Source of the DNA: DASWJZ01 sp963739005
GTDB taxonomy: Bacteria > Pseudomonadota > Alphaproteobacteria > Rhizobiales > Afifellaceae
Direction: 5' to 3'
Length of the DNA: 64,000 nt
NCBI GenBank assembly: GCA_963739005.1
Contig: CAVTYQ010000002.1
Location: 868,001-932,000, forward strand
Below the pieces are notes generated by a model. That model saw nothing but the letters and a program-made list of their open reading frames with translations, did not search any database and had not been told where the DNA came from. The position numbers were made by a program, and so were the translations under genes. Of this stretch, positions 34,890 to 43,875 are shown piece after piece; the stretch's first letter is position 1, and each line of letters begins with the position of its first letter.

Positions 34890-36152
34890 TTGCATCATTT
34901 CGCGTATCAGGAAGGCGTGCTTCACGCCGAAGGCGTCTCGGTGCCGACGATCGCGGAAAAGGTCGGCACGCCGTTCTATTGTTATTCGACGGCGACGCTG
35001 ACCCGCCACTACCGCGTCTTCGACGAGGCCTTCTCCGGGCTCGATCACGCGATCTTCTATTCGCTGAAGGCGAATTCCAACCAGGCCGTCATCGCCACGC
35101 TCGGCCGGCTCGGCGCCGGCGCCGACGTGGTGTCGGAGGGCGAGCTTCGCCGTGCGCTCGCCGCCGGCATCCCGGCGGAAAAGATCGTCTTCTCCGGCGT
35201 CGGCAAGACCGCGCGCGAACTGGCGCTTGGACTGGAAGCGGGCATCCTCTGTTTCAATGTCGAGTCGGAGGGCGAGCTTCACCTTCTCTCCAGGCTCGCG
35301 GCCGAGCGCGGCGCGATCGCGAACGTCTCGATCCGCATCAACCCCGACGTCGACGCGAAGACGCACGAGAAGATCTCCACGGGCCGGAAGGAGAACAAGT
35401 TCGGCGTGCCCTTCGGCCGCGCCCGCGCGGTCTATGCCGAGGCCGCGTCACTGCCGGGGGTTCGCATTGTCGGCATCGACACGCATATCGGCAGCCAGCT
35501 CACCGATCTTGAGCCGTTCGACAACGCCTTCCGGCTGATCTCCGAGCTTGCCGTCGACCTTCGCGCCGACGGGCACAAAATAGAGCACGTGGACCTCGGC
35601 GGCGGGCTTGGCATCCCCTACCGCGACGATGTCGCGGCGCCACCGCTTCCGACCGCCTACGCGGAGACGGTGAAGAAGCATATGAACAAGATCGGCTGCC
35701 GCGTCCTCTTCGAGCCGGGGCGGCTGATCGCCGGCAACGCCGGCATCCTCGTCACCGAAGTCCTCTACGTGAAGGAGGGCGGCGACCGAACCTTCGTCAT
35801 CGTCGACGCGGCGATGAACGACCTCGTCCGTCCGACACTTTACGACGCCTATCATCGCATCGGCCCGGTTCAGGAAAGCGGCGCCGAAGAGATCGTCTGC
35901 GACGTGGTCGGGCCGATCTGCGAGACCGGCGACTTCTTCGCACGTGAGCGGGCGCTTCCGCGGCCGAAGCCGGGCGACCTCCTTGCTGTCTATTCGGCCG
36001 GCGCCTATGGGGCGGTGCAGGCCGGCACCTACAATTCCCGGCTTCTCGTGCCGGAGGTGCTGGTTGACGGCGAGCGCTTCGCGATTGTTCGCCCGCGCCA
36101 GAGTTTTGACGAGCTGATCGGGCTGGACCGTCTGCCGGACTGGCTGGCCTAG
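34890..36152 (+). CDS. lysA: Diaminopimelate decarboxylase
   Basis: 420 residues, last step of lysine synthesis (meso-DAP to lysine). PLP lysine in FYSLKANSN near residue 59, HIGSQ and the GGGLGIPY turn in the barrel, FEPGRLIAGNAG, and the C-terminal ICETGDFFA motif with the catalytic Cys. The start is TTG at 34890 (LHHFAYQEG); the conserved N-terminus HFAYQEGVLHAE begins right there, preceded by AAGGTT. Nine bases after the lipoprotein gene. Confidence 0.96.
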   Translation: MHHFAYQEGVLHAEGVSVPTIAEKVGTPFYCYSTATLTRHYRVFDEAFSGLDHAIFYSLKANSNQAVIATLGRLGAGADVVSEGELRRALAAGIPAEKIVFSGVGKTARELALGLEAGILCFNVESEGELHLLSRLAAERGAIANVSIRINPDVDAKTHEKISTGRKENKFGVPFGRARAVYAEAASLPGVRIVGIDTHIGSQLTDLEPFDNAFRLISELAVDLRADGHKIEHVDLGGGLGIPYRDDVAAPPLPTAYAETVKKHMNKIGCRVLFEPGRLIAGNAGILVTEVLYVKEGGDRTFVIVDAAMNDLVRPTLYDAYHRIGPVQESGAEEIVCDVVGPICETGDFFARERALPRPKPGDLLAVYSAGAYGAVQAGTYNSRLLVPEVLVDGERFAIVRPRQSFDELIGLDRLPDWLA

Positions 36153-36303
36153 AGCCGCGCCCCACTGCCCTCGGCTCTCCGGAGAAGCCGATTCCTCTGC
36201 GGAACGCGGCGCGTAGTCGGCAACGAAGGAATTGCTAACCCTTCTCCTTAGCGTTTCCTGGGCATTCCTCGCCTACCCTGGTCGGGTCGGCGGACGCTTG
36301 AAA

Positions 36304-38700
36304 ATGCTTGTTGTCTACAACTGCCTCGCGCATCAGCACGATCTTAGATTGGTTGCCCTCGCGGTCGCCATCTGCGGCTTCGCGTCCTTCACCGCGATCA
36401 GGCTTCTGAAGCACGTCCAGGCGACGAGCGGCCCCTTGCGCTATCTCTGGCTTGCCGTTGCCGCGACCGCGACCGGCGCTGGAATCTGGGCAACCCACTT
36501 CATCGCCATGCTGGCATTCGCGCCCGGCATCCCGAGCGGATATGACGTCGGGCCGACGATCCTTTCGCTGCTCATCGCCATCGTCCTGACCGGTCTCGGA
36601 TTCGGGATTGCGACGAGCCCCGGCGTGCCCGATGCGCGAGCGCTCGGCGGCACCGTCGTGGGTGGCGCCATCGCCACCATGCACTACACCGGCATGTCCG
36701 CGTTCAAGGTCGCCGGCCGGATCCAGTGGGATACCTCGCTCGTCATGTGGTCGATCGTCTTCGGCGCCGTTCTCGGCGCGCTGGCGCTCGTCATCGGACT
36801 GAGGAAGCGCTCGCTACTGAACACGCTTGTCGGTGCGCTGCTGCTGACGCTTGGGATCGGCAGCATGCATTTCACGGCGATGGGCGCCGCCTCGATCGTT
36901 CCCGATCCGACGATCGTCGTCCCGAAGACGGCGATCGCCAGCGAATGGCTCGCGATCGCGGTTGCCGCCGCAAGCTTGACGATCCTGGCGATGTCGTTCC
37001 AGGCGCTCTGGCTCGATCTGCGCGAGCGCCGGCGCTCCGAAGTCGAAGCCGCCCGCATGCGCGGCCTTGCCAATGCGGCGGTCGAAGGGCTGCTCGTCTG
37101 GGATGGAAGCCGCATCGTCACGGTCAACGAGAGCTTCGCGAAGCTCAGCGGATCGGAGGACGTTCGCGGGATCGAGGACATCGGAAGCCTTTTTCCGGAG
37201 GTTGGCGCCGCGATCACCGAAGGTCGCAGCCCGTCGCAGCCGATCGAAAGCGTACTGCGGCAAGCCGATGGAACGGAAATTCCGGTCGAGCTGATCTGCC
37301 GGCCGATCGACTATGCCGGAAAGGCGGGAATCGCGATTGCTGTTCGCGACCTGCGCGACCGCAGACGGGCGGAAAGGCGGATCGCCTTCCTCGCGCATCA
37401 TGACCCGCTCACGCGCCTGCGAAATCGCGCCTCCTTCAACGACAAGCTCGATCAGGCGATCCTCGAGCACCAGCTGACGGGGCGCACCCTTGCCGTGCTT
37501 TGCCTCGACCTCGATCGCTTCAAGGAGGTCAACGACCTCTTCGGGCATTCAGCCGGCGACAAGGTTCTGCAGACCGTGGCGGATTGCGTCACCGCTCGTC
37601 TCAAGGACGACCAGATCATGGCCCGCCTTGGCGGCGACGAGTTCGCGGTCATCGCGCCCGACCTGCACGATCCGGCGCAGGCGGGCCAGCTCGCCGAGGA
37701 TATCCTTGACGCGCTGCGGCGCGAGAACGAGACGGCCGAAAGGGCGGCGCTTTTGTCGACGAGTATCGGCATCGCCTGCTTCCCCGCCGACGCGACGGAC
37801 CGCGCGACGCTGCTGATCCACGCCGATACCGCGCTCTACCGCGCCAAGGCCGATGGCCGCGGCGCCTACCGCTTTTTCGAAGCGTCGATGGAGACGCAGG
37901 TCCGCGAACGGAGACTGATCGAGCACGACCTGCGGCATGCCCTGTCGCGGGGCGAGATGACGCTGGTCTATCAACCGCAGACAAGCATCGAAACTGAGGA
38001 GGTCGTCGGGTTCGAGGCATTGCTTCGTTGGCGGCATCCCGAGCGCGGTGAGGTCCCTCCCGATGATTTCGTCCCGATTGCGGAGGATACCGGACTGATC
38101 CTGCAGATCGGCGAGTGGGTTCTACGCGCCGCCTGCGCGGAGGCGGCGCGCTGGGAGCGCCCGCTCGGCATCGCCGTCAACGTCTCGGCGACACAGCTCC
38201 ACAACAGCGGCTTCGCGCTGCTGGTCCGCGACATCTTGGTTGAGGTCGGGCTCGCCCCCGACCGCCTGGAGCTTGAGATCACGGAGACCGCGCTGATTCG
38301 CGATCTCACGCGCGCGTTGGCGACCTTGCGCCAGCTGAAGGCGCTGGGCGTTCGCATCGCCATGGACGATTTCGGTACCGGCTATTCGTCGCTGGCCAAT
38401 CTCCGCGCCTTCCCATTCGACAAGCTCAAGATCGACCGCTCTTTCATTGCCGCCGTCGACCAGAACGGCCAGTCCGCGGCAATCGTTCGCGCCGTTCTCG
38501 GCCTCGGACGCGGACTTGGAATGCCGGTCGTGGCGGAAGGGGTGGAGACCCGCGCGGAATTGCAGTTTCTGGCGGACGAGCTCTGCAATCAGGCGCAAGG
38601 CTATCTGCTCGGGAAGCCGGCGCCGATCGAGTCTTTTGCCAAGGTCACGCGGGCCCGACCGGTCCTGCGCTTGGCGCGGGGCTCCTCGACCGCGGCCTGA
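36304..38700 (+). CDS. MHYT-PAS-GGDEF-EAL c-di-GMP turnover protein
   Basis: 798 residues from the ATG at 36304, where the MHYT domain typically begins (MLVVYNCLAHQHDLRL); a start at 36232 is possible but adds no domain. Three MHYT-type repeats are visible (ATHFIAM, MHYTGM, MHFTAM) in seven helices, a likely gas or copper sensor. A PAS-like region (residues about 260-370), GGDEF domain with intact GGDEF but no RxxD I-site, and an EAL domain with EALLRW, DDFGTGYSSL and VAEGVET follow. Both activities look possible. Confidence 0.92.
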   Translation: MLVVYNCLAHQHDLRLVALAVAICGFASFTAIRLLKHVQATSGPLRYLWLAVAATATGAGIWATHFIAMLAFAPGIPSGYDVGPTILSLLIAIVLTGLGFGIATSPGVPDARALGGTVVGGAIATMHYTGMSAFKVAGRIQWDTSLVMWSIVFGAVLGALALVIGLRKRSLLNTLVGALLLTLGIGSMHFTAMGAASIVPDPTIVVPKTAIASEWLAIAVAAASLTILAMSFQALWLDLRERRRSEVEAARMRGLANAAVEGLLVWDGSRIVTVNESFAKLSGSEDVRGIEDIGSLFPEVGAAITEGRSPSQPIESVLRQADGTEIPVELICRPIDYAGKAGIAIAVRDLRDRRRAERRIAFLAHHDPLTRLRNRASFNDKLDQAILEHQLTGRTLAVLCLDLDRFKEVNDLFGHSAGDKVLQTVADCVTARLKDDQIMARLGGDEFAVIAPDLHDPAQAGQLAEDILDALRRENETAERAALLSTSIGIACFPADATDRATLLIHADTALYRAKADGRGAYRFFEASMETQVRERRLIEHDLRHALSRGEMTLVYQPQTSIETEEVVGFEALLRWRHPERGEVPPDDFVPIAEDTGLILQIGEWVLRAACAEAARWERPLGIAVNVSATQLHNSGFALLVRDILVEVGLAPDRLELEITETALIRDLTRALATLRQLKALGVRIAMDDFGTGYSSLANLRAFPFDKLKIDRSFIAAVDQNGQSAAIVRAVLGLGRGLGMPVVAEGVETRAELQFLADELCNQAQGYLLGKPAPIESFAKVTRARPVLRLARGSSTAA

Positions 38701-38793
38701 GTAAGCCGGCTCTTGGCCGGGGCGGGCCGATCCGTTCCTCTCACGCGCCTTTGTCTGGCCATCGTGCTCGTGCGTGCTACCTAGACGAAACAC

Positions 38794-41373
38794 GTGTATG
38801 ATGAGTCGATGCCGCTGAGAGCTCGGCCGAGCGCCGATCGCAAGCTTAGCCGCCTGGACCGGGCGATCCGCCGCGCAAGGCTTTCGCTCGCTGTCGAGGG
38901 CTTTTGGCCGCGTCTCGTTCCGATCATTTCCATCGTCGGCGCCTACGTCGTGCTCTCTTGGCTCGGCTATTGGCGGCTCGGTGGCGACTGGCTACGCCTC
39001 GGCACGCTCGCTGTCCTTGGCCTCGCCCTCCTCGTGGCGCTCTATCGGCTGGTGCGCGTTGATCTTCCCGGACGGGCGGAGGCAATGCGCCGGGTTGAGC
39101 GCGTCTCCGACCTCCCGCACCGGCCGGCGCGGGGCTTAAGCGACACGATATCGCCGGTCGCCGACGATGCCGCCGCGCAGGCGCTCTGGGCCGCCGAACA
39201 GGCGCGCCTCTATGCGTCGCTTAAGAATCTTCGCGCCGGAACGCCGCGGCCGGCCATGGCGGCGCGCGACCCGAACGCCTTCCGTTTTGCCGTGCCCGTT
39301 CTCCTCGTTCTCGCCTTCGCGGTCGGCTGGGGCGAGTGGACGACGCGCCTCGGCGAGGCCTTCATGCCGTTTGCGGTGGCGAAGCCGCCGGTCGCAGCTC
39401 GCATCGACGCCTGGATCGACCCGCCCGCCTACACGCATCAGGCGCCGGTCTTCCTGTCGCGCCGCGCCGACGTCGCGACGGAGCCGGTCAGCGTGCCGGA
39501 GGGCAGCAAGCTTTCCGTGCGCGTCGTCTCCCGCGATCCGACCGAGGTGACGCTCGCGACCGGCGCCAGCTCGACCAAGCTGACGCCGACGGTCGAGAGC
39601 CGGCCGGGCGAAGCCGACGACGTGATCCGCGGCTACGAGGCCGTGGTCGACCAGGACGCGACCGTTACGATCGCCGATCGCGGCGCGACCACGTCCTACG
39701 CCATGCGGATAATCGAGGACCATCCCCCGACCATCACGCGCGGGCCGCTGACGGTGAACCGCGCCGGCTCCTTCCAACTCGCCTTCAACGTCACCGACGA
39801 TTACGGCGTGACGGAAGGCTCCGTCACGTTCCGCGCCGCAAGGCCGCAGGCGCCAGACGCCCACCCGCTTGTCGAAGCGCCGAAGCTCTCGCTTAGGATC
39901 GACCGCAGCCAGGCCCGTGACGGTGTTGCGCGCGCCGACGGTCGGCTCGAAGCGCACCCCTATGCCGGGCTCGAGGTCGAGGCCGACGCCGTCGTGAAGG
40001 ACGCCGCCGGACAGGAGGCGCGGCCGCCCGATTCCGGAAAGATGACGCTTCCCGCGCGGCCCTTCTTCAATCCGCTCGCGCAGGCGCTTGTCGAGCAGCG
40101 TCAGATCCTCGCGCTTGACGCCAACAAGCGGCAGCTCGTCGCGAGCGCCCTCGACGCGCTTACGATCGCACCGGAGAAGATCTCCGATTCCGGCATCTAT
40201 CTCGGACTGCGCGCCGGCTACGAGCGCCTCGTCAATGCCCGCACCGACGACGACCTTCGCGGCGTGCTCGATTATCTCTGGTCGATGGCGCGCGCCATTG
40301 AGGATGGCGACATGTCGAACGCCGAGGAGCGGCTGAACGCCGCTCGTCAGGCGCTTGAGCAGGCGCTCGAGAAAGGCGCCTCGCAGGAGGAGATCGACCG
40401 CCTCATGCAGGAGCTCCGCCAGGCCATGCAGGACTTCCTGCAAAGCTATATGGCGGAGATGCAGCAAAGGGGCATGCAGAATGTCCCGCAGATGCCGTCG
40501 AACCGGGACATGCAGACGCTGTCCAGCCAGGATCTACAGAACCTCCTCGACCGCATCGAGAACCTGGCCAAGCTCGGCGACCGTGACGCCGCGCGCGAGC
40601 TCCTGAGCCAGCTGCAGCAGATGCTCGACAACCTGCAATCCGCGCAGCAGGGGCAGATGTCGCCGATGGACCAGGAGGCGATGCGCCAGATGGACGAGCT
40701 AGCGCAGATGATGCGCGAGCAGCAGCGGCTCATGGACAATACGTTCCAGTTGAACCAGGGGCGCCGTCCGAGCGACCGCCAGCAGGGCGGGCAGCAAGGC
40801 GACCAAGGACCGCTTTCGCCCGAAGAGTTCGACCAGCTGATGAAGCAGCTGCAGGAGGGCCAGTCGCAGCTCGCCGAACGGCTTCAGCAACTCCTGAAAG
40901 AGATGCAGGGCAAAGGGGGACAGCAAGGCGAGCAGGGCCAGGACCAGACTGGCGAGAACGGCCAAGGCAATCAGCCGGGTGACGAGCTCGGGCGCTCGCT
41001 TGGCCGCGCCGGCCGCGCCATGGGCGATGCCACCCGCTCGCTCGGCGACCAGTCTCCCGGCGACGCCTACGGCTATCAGGGCGAGGCGCTCGACGCGCTG
41101 CGCCAGGGACTGCAGGGCATGATGCAGCAGATGTACGCGCAGCAGCCCGGCAATCAGGGCCAGCAGATCGGTGGCCGCAGCACCGGCGACCGCGACCCCC
41201 TTGGCCGGCCGCAGCGCACCGAGGGCCCGGACCTCGGCCAGACCGTGAAAGTGCCTGACGAGATCGACGTGGAGCGCGCCCGCCGCATTCTCGAAGCGAT
41301 TCGCCAGCGCCTCGGCGAGCGTTTCCGCCCGCGCTACGAGCTCGATTATCTGGAGCGGCTGCTCAGCGAGTGA
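38794..41373 (+). CDS. TIGR02302/DUF4175 family membrane protein
   Basis: 859 residues. Two or three N-terminal helices (about 40-95 and 165-185), a large Pro/Val-rich domain, then from around residue 520 a coiled, glutamine- and methionine-rich region (QEEIDRLMQELRQAMQDF and many QQ runs) and a Gly/Gln-rich linker, ending in DVERARRILEAIRQRLGER. This matches TIGR02302/DUF4175, conserved downstream of lysA in rhizobia, of unknown function and perhaps envelope linked. Start GTG at 38794; an ATG at 38809 (MPLRARP) is equally good. Confidence 0.9.
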   Translation: MYDESMPLRARPSADRKLSRLDRAIRRARLSLAVEGFWPRLVPIISIVGAYVVLSWLGYWRLGGDWLRLGTLAVLGLALLVALYRLVRVDLPGRAEAMRRVERVSDLPHRPARGLSDTISPVADDAAAQALWAAEQARLYASLKNLRAGTPRPAMAARDPNAFRFAVPVLLVLAFAVGWGEWTTRLGEAFMPFAVAKPPVAARIDAWIDPPAYTHQAPVFLSRRADVATEPVSVPEGSKLSVRVVSRDPTEVTLATGASSTKLTPTVESRPGEADDVIRGYEAVVDQDATVTIADRGATTSYAMRIIEDHPPTITRGPLTVNRAGSFQLAFNVTDDYGVTEGSVTFRAARPQAPDAHPLVEAPKLSLRIDRSQARDGVARADGRLEAHPYAGLEVEADAVVKDAAGQEARPPDSGKMTLPARPFFNPLAQALVEQRQILALDANKRQLVASALDALTIAPEKISDSGIYLGLRAGYERLVNARTDDDLRGVLDYLWSMARAIEDGDMSNAEERLNAARQALEQALEKGASQEEIDRLMQELRQAMQDFLQSYMAEMQQRGMQNVPQMPSNRDMQTLSSQDLQNLLDRIENLAKLGDRDAARELLSQLQQMLDNLQSAQQGQMSPMDQEAMRQMDELAQMMREQQRLMDNTFQLNQGRRPSDRQQGGQQGDQGPLSPEEFDQLMKQLQEGQSQLAERLQQLLKEMQGKGGQQGEQGQDQTGENGQGNQPGDELGRSLGRAGRAMGDATRSLGDQSPGDAYGYQGEALDALRQGLQGMMQQMYAQQPGNQGQQIGGRSTGDRDPLGRPQRTEGPDLGQTVKVPDEIDVERARRILEAIRQRLGERFRPRYELDYLERLLSE

Positions 41374-41379
41374 GGCGGG

Positions 41380-41772
41380 TCAGGCCGCCTGTTCTTCGCC
41401 GCGCTTTTCCTCGACCGTCGCCGCGTCGCTGACCGCAGCGCGAATCTGCTGCAGCGTGAAAGGCTTCGTCAGCACGTCGCGGACGACGTCGGCGAGGTCC
41501 TGGGCGCGCTCGCGCTGATCGGCGAAGCCGGTCATGAGCAGGATCGGCAGGGTCGGCCACTGGCTCGACGCCTCGTGCGCGAGCGCAATGCCGTCCATGA
41601 CCGGCATCTTCACGTCGGTGACGAGCAGGTCGAAGCCGCCCGCGCTTTCCGTAAGCCGCTCCATGGCCTCTACGCCGTGGCAGGCCGTTTCCACTTTATG
41701 GCCGTCGAGCTCGAGCGCCCGGCTCACGAAGGCCCTGACCGAATCGTCGTCTTCCGTCAGCAGGATACGCAT
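41380..41772 (-). CDS. cpdR: Single-domain response regulator, CpdR-like
   Basis: 130 residues, one receiver domain: MRILLTEDDDSVRAFVSRAL, acidic pocket DDD, phospho-acceptor Asp in LLVTDVKMPVMDG, Thr in LMTGFADQRERA and Lys in LTKPFT. The LMTGFADQRERA stretch and the gene order hpt-cpdR are typical of CpdR, which in its unphosphorylated form brings ClpXP to the pole to degrade CtrA and other cell-cycle proteins. The start at 41772 fits the receiver fold. Convergent with DUF4175, six bases apart. Confidence 0.9.
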   Translation of the reverse strand: MRILLTEDDDSVRAFVSRALELDGHKVETACHGVEAMERLTESAGGFDLLVTDVKMPVMDGIALAHEASSQWPTLPILLMTGFADQRERAQDLADVVRDVLTKPFTLQQIRAAVSDAATVEEKRGEEQAA

Positions 41773-41783
41773 GGCCTCTTCTT

Positions 41784-42341
41784 TCACCCGGCTCCCTTCG
41801 GCGTCGAATCCACGACCCCGACATACGGCAATTCGCGCCACTGATGCGCCGCGTCCATGCCGTAGCCCACGACAAAGTAGTTCGGACAGGTAAACCCAAC
41901 GTAATCGGCCTCAAGTTCGGCGCGCCGGCCTTCCGGCTTGTCGATCATGACCGCGATTGCCGCCCGCCGCGCGCCGCGGCTGAGCATGAGCTCGCGGGCG
42001 AACTTCAGCGTCAGCCCCGAATCGAGCACGTCGTCGACGATCAGGACATCGCGCCCCGAAACCTCCACCTCGATGTCGCGCACAACGCGCACCTCGCCCG
42101 AGGTCTTCTGCCCTGAGCCATAGCTCGACAGCGAAATGAACTCGATCTCTAGTCGCACGTGTTCGGCGGCGAGCGCGCGTCCCAGGTCGGCCCCGAACAC
42201 GAAGCCGCCCTTCAGGACGATGACGACGAGGAGGCCCTTCGGTTCGCTTTCCGCGATTTCGTGTGCGAGTTCCGTGACGCGGGCTGAGATCTCCGCGGCG
42301 GAGAAGAGCGGCTTGATGTTTGCTTCGCCGGCTCCGCTCAT
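41784..42341 (-). CDS. hpt: Hypoxanthine phosphoribosyltransferase
   Basis: 185 residues. Purine salvage: hypoxanthine plus PRPP to IMP. The PRPP-binding motif is VLIVDDVLDSGLTLKF around residues 100-115, followed by the base-specificity part VGYGMDAAHQWRELPYVGVV. The ATG overlaps the stop of the upstream zinc-ribbon gene (ATGA), and cpdR starts 11 bases downstream, so the three are one transcription unit. Confidence 0.95.
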   Translation of the reverse strand: MSGAGEANIKPLFSAAEISARVTELAHEIAESEPKGLLVVIVLKGGFVFGADLGRALAAEHVRLEIEFISLSSYGSGQKTSGEVRVVRDIEVEVSGRDVLIVDDVLDSGLTLKFARELMLSRGARRAAIAVMIDKPEGRRAELEADYVGFTCPNYFVVGYGMDAAHQWRELPYVGVVDSTPKGAG

Positions 42342-43108
42342 TCGGGCGCCAGCTGCGCCCTGCCGGCGACCGCGAGCGTTTCGCCACGCCGCTTCAGCCG
42401 AAGTTCCACCGTCTGCGCGGTTTCAGGCACGGCGCCAAGCTCGACCTCGACCGGTATCGACTGGCCGGCGGCGATCGTCTTCACCGGCGGGTCGAAGCCG
42501 AAAGTGCCGAGTTGCCCCCCGCCGCCGTCGATCTCCGCCACGAGCACGGGCAACGTGCGTTCGCTCGCCGCGAGGTTCTTAAGGGTCGCGCGGACGGTCA
42601 CATGCGAGCTTCCGGCGGCGTTCACCCGCTCCGCCCCGACGTTCTCGATCGCAAGCCTGTCGAGATTGACCGGCAGCCCGATCGCCGCGTAGAGGCTGGC
42701 GAGATCGGGAAGCGCGGCGACGGCTGCCTGGCGTGCGCCAAAGAAGGCAGCGAGAAAAAGCACCGAGGCGACGGCGGCCGCTGTCAGCGGCAGCCGCCGG
42801 TTGCGCGGAGCCTCCTCCGGCCAATAGTCGCCCTCGATCTTCGCCTTCCAGGCGCTGTCGGCGGCGTCCGTGTAGGTGACGAGCGGCTTTCGCTCCGCGA
42901 CAAGCAGCGGCCCCAGGGCCTCCTGCTTCTTGGGCGGCCTCGGGAGCCAATCCGGTTGCATTCCGCCGGCGGGCCATGTCTCGCCACATTCCCGGCAAAC
43001 CATGGCAGGGCGGTCGGCGAGCGCCTGCGCTTCCACCAACTCGCAGGCGCCGCAGGCCGGACACTGGACGACGACGTGGTCGGATATGGCGCGATCGGAT
43101 GCAGTCAC
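42338..43108 (-). CDS. Zinc-ribbon membrane protein (MJ0042-type finger)
   Basis: 256 residues, GTG start at 43108. Two CxxC pairs (CPACGAC and CRECGETW, residues about 16-43) make an MJ0042-type zinc ribbon; one membrane helix lies near residues 107-128; the C-terminal half (VRATLKNLAASERTLPVLVAEI and so on) is a DUF3426/FxLYD-like extracytoplasmic beta domain. Function unknown; conserved between ftsE and hpt in rhizobia. Divergent from ftsE across a CtrA-type site. Confidence 0.85.
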   Translation of the reverse strand: MTASDRAISDHVVVQCPACGACELVEAQALADRPAMVCRECGETWPAGGMQPDWLPRPPKKQEALGPLLVAERKPLVTYTDAADSAWKAKIEGDYWPEEAPRNRRLPLTAAAVASVLFLAAFFGARQAAVAALPDLASLYAAIGLPVNLDRLAIENVGAERVNAAGSSHVTVRATLKNLAASERTLPVLVAEIDGGGGQLGTFGFDPPVKTIAAGQSIPVEVELGAVPETAQTVELRLKRRGETLAVAGRAQLAPE

Positions 43109-43155
43109 GGGTCGCTCGAAGACGATTTTCGGGCCCGATTCATCGATTGCTAACG

Positions 43156-43170
43156 TTAACGTCGTCTTAA
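43156..43170. promoter_or_regulatory. CtrA-type binding site between the zinc-ribbon gene and ftsE
   Basis: TTAA (43156-43159), seven bases CGTCGTC, TTAA (43167-43170): exact CtrA spacing, about 53 bases upstream of ftsE and about 55 upstream of the divergent zinc-ribbon gene, so it could control either. An overlapping AACGTTAAC extends it to the left. Binding is inferred. Confidence 0.6.
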
Positions 43171-43215
43171 TAGCGCGAGCATGGCTGGGTTGGGACGCGG
43201 AGTGGGGCTGGGTCC

Positions 43216-43875
43216 GTGATTCGCTTTGAGAACGTCGGCCTGCGATACGGGCTCGGGGCGGAGGTGCTCAAAGACGTGAGCTTTCTCATCGCGCCCGGCT
43301 CCTTCCAGTTCGTGACGGGTCCGTCAGGCGCCGGAAAGACCTCGCTTCTTCGCCTCCTCTTCCTGTCGCTCAGACCGACGCGCGGCAGCGTGCGCATCTT
43401 CAACAAGGACGCGGCGACCCTGCCGCGCAGCGCCATCCCGGCGCTCCGCCGCCGAATCGGGATCGTGTTCCAGGACTTCCGCCTGCTCGAGCATCTCACC
43501 ACCTACGAGAACGTCGCCTTGCCGCTTCGGGTCTCCGGCATCGACAATTCGGCCTATCGCCATGACGTCATCGAACTCCTCGATTGGGTCGGGCTCGGCG
43601 AGCGGATGTGGGTCTATCCGCAGGTGCTCTCCGGCGGCGAGAAGCAGCGCGCCGCGATCGCCCGTGCGCTCATAACCAGGCCGGAAATTCTTCTCGCCGA
43701 CGAGCCGACCGGAAACGTCGACCCGCCGCTTGCGCGCCGGCTCCTCCGCCTCTTCATCGAGCTCAATCGGCTGGGCACTTCGGTCGTCATCGCCACGCAC
43801 GACTTGGCGCTGATGGACCAGTACGACGCGCGCCGACTCGTGCTCAACGCCGGCCACGTCGAGATCTATGACTGA
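43216..43875 (+). CDS. ftsE: Cell division ATP-binding protein FtsE
   Basis: 219-residue ATPase of the FtsEX complex that activates septal peptidoglycan hydrolases. Walker A GPSGAGKTS at residues 36-44, signature LSGGEKQR, Walker B ILLADEPTGNVD, all normal. GTG start at 43216 (MIRFENVGLRYG, the typical beginning). Overlaps ftsX by eight bases. Confidence 0.97.
   Translation: MIRFENVGLRYGLGAEVLKDVSFLIAPGSFQFVTGPSGAGKTSLLRLLFLSLRPTRGSVRIFNKDAATLPRSAIPALRRRIGIVFQDFRLLEHLTTYENVALPLRVSGIDNSAYRHDVIELLDWVGLGERMWVYPQVLSGGEKQRAAIARALITRPEILLADEPTGNVDPPLARRLLRLFIELNRLGTSVVIATHDLALMDQYDARRLVLNAGHVEIYD

Noticed and set aside
36151..36178. Hairpin AGAGCCG / CGGCTCT after lysA as a terminator
   Set aside because: Seven-pair stem with a 14-base loop and no T-run; too weak to call.
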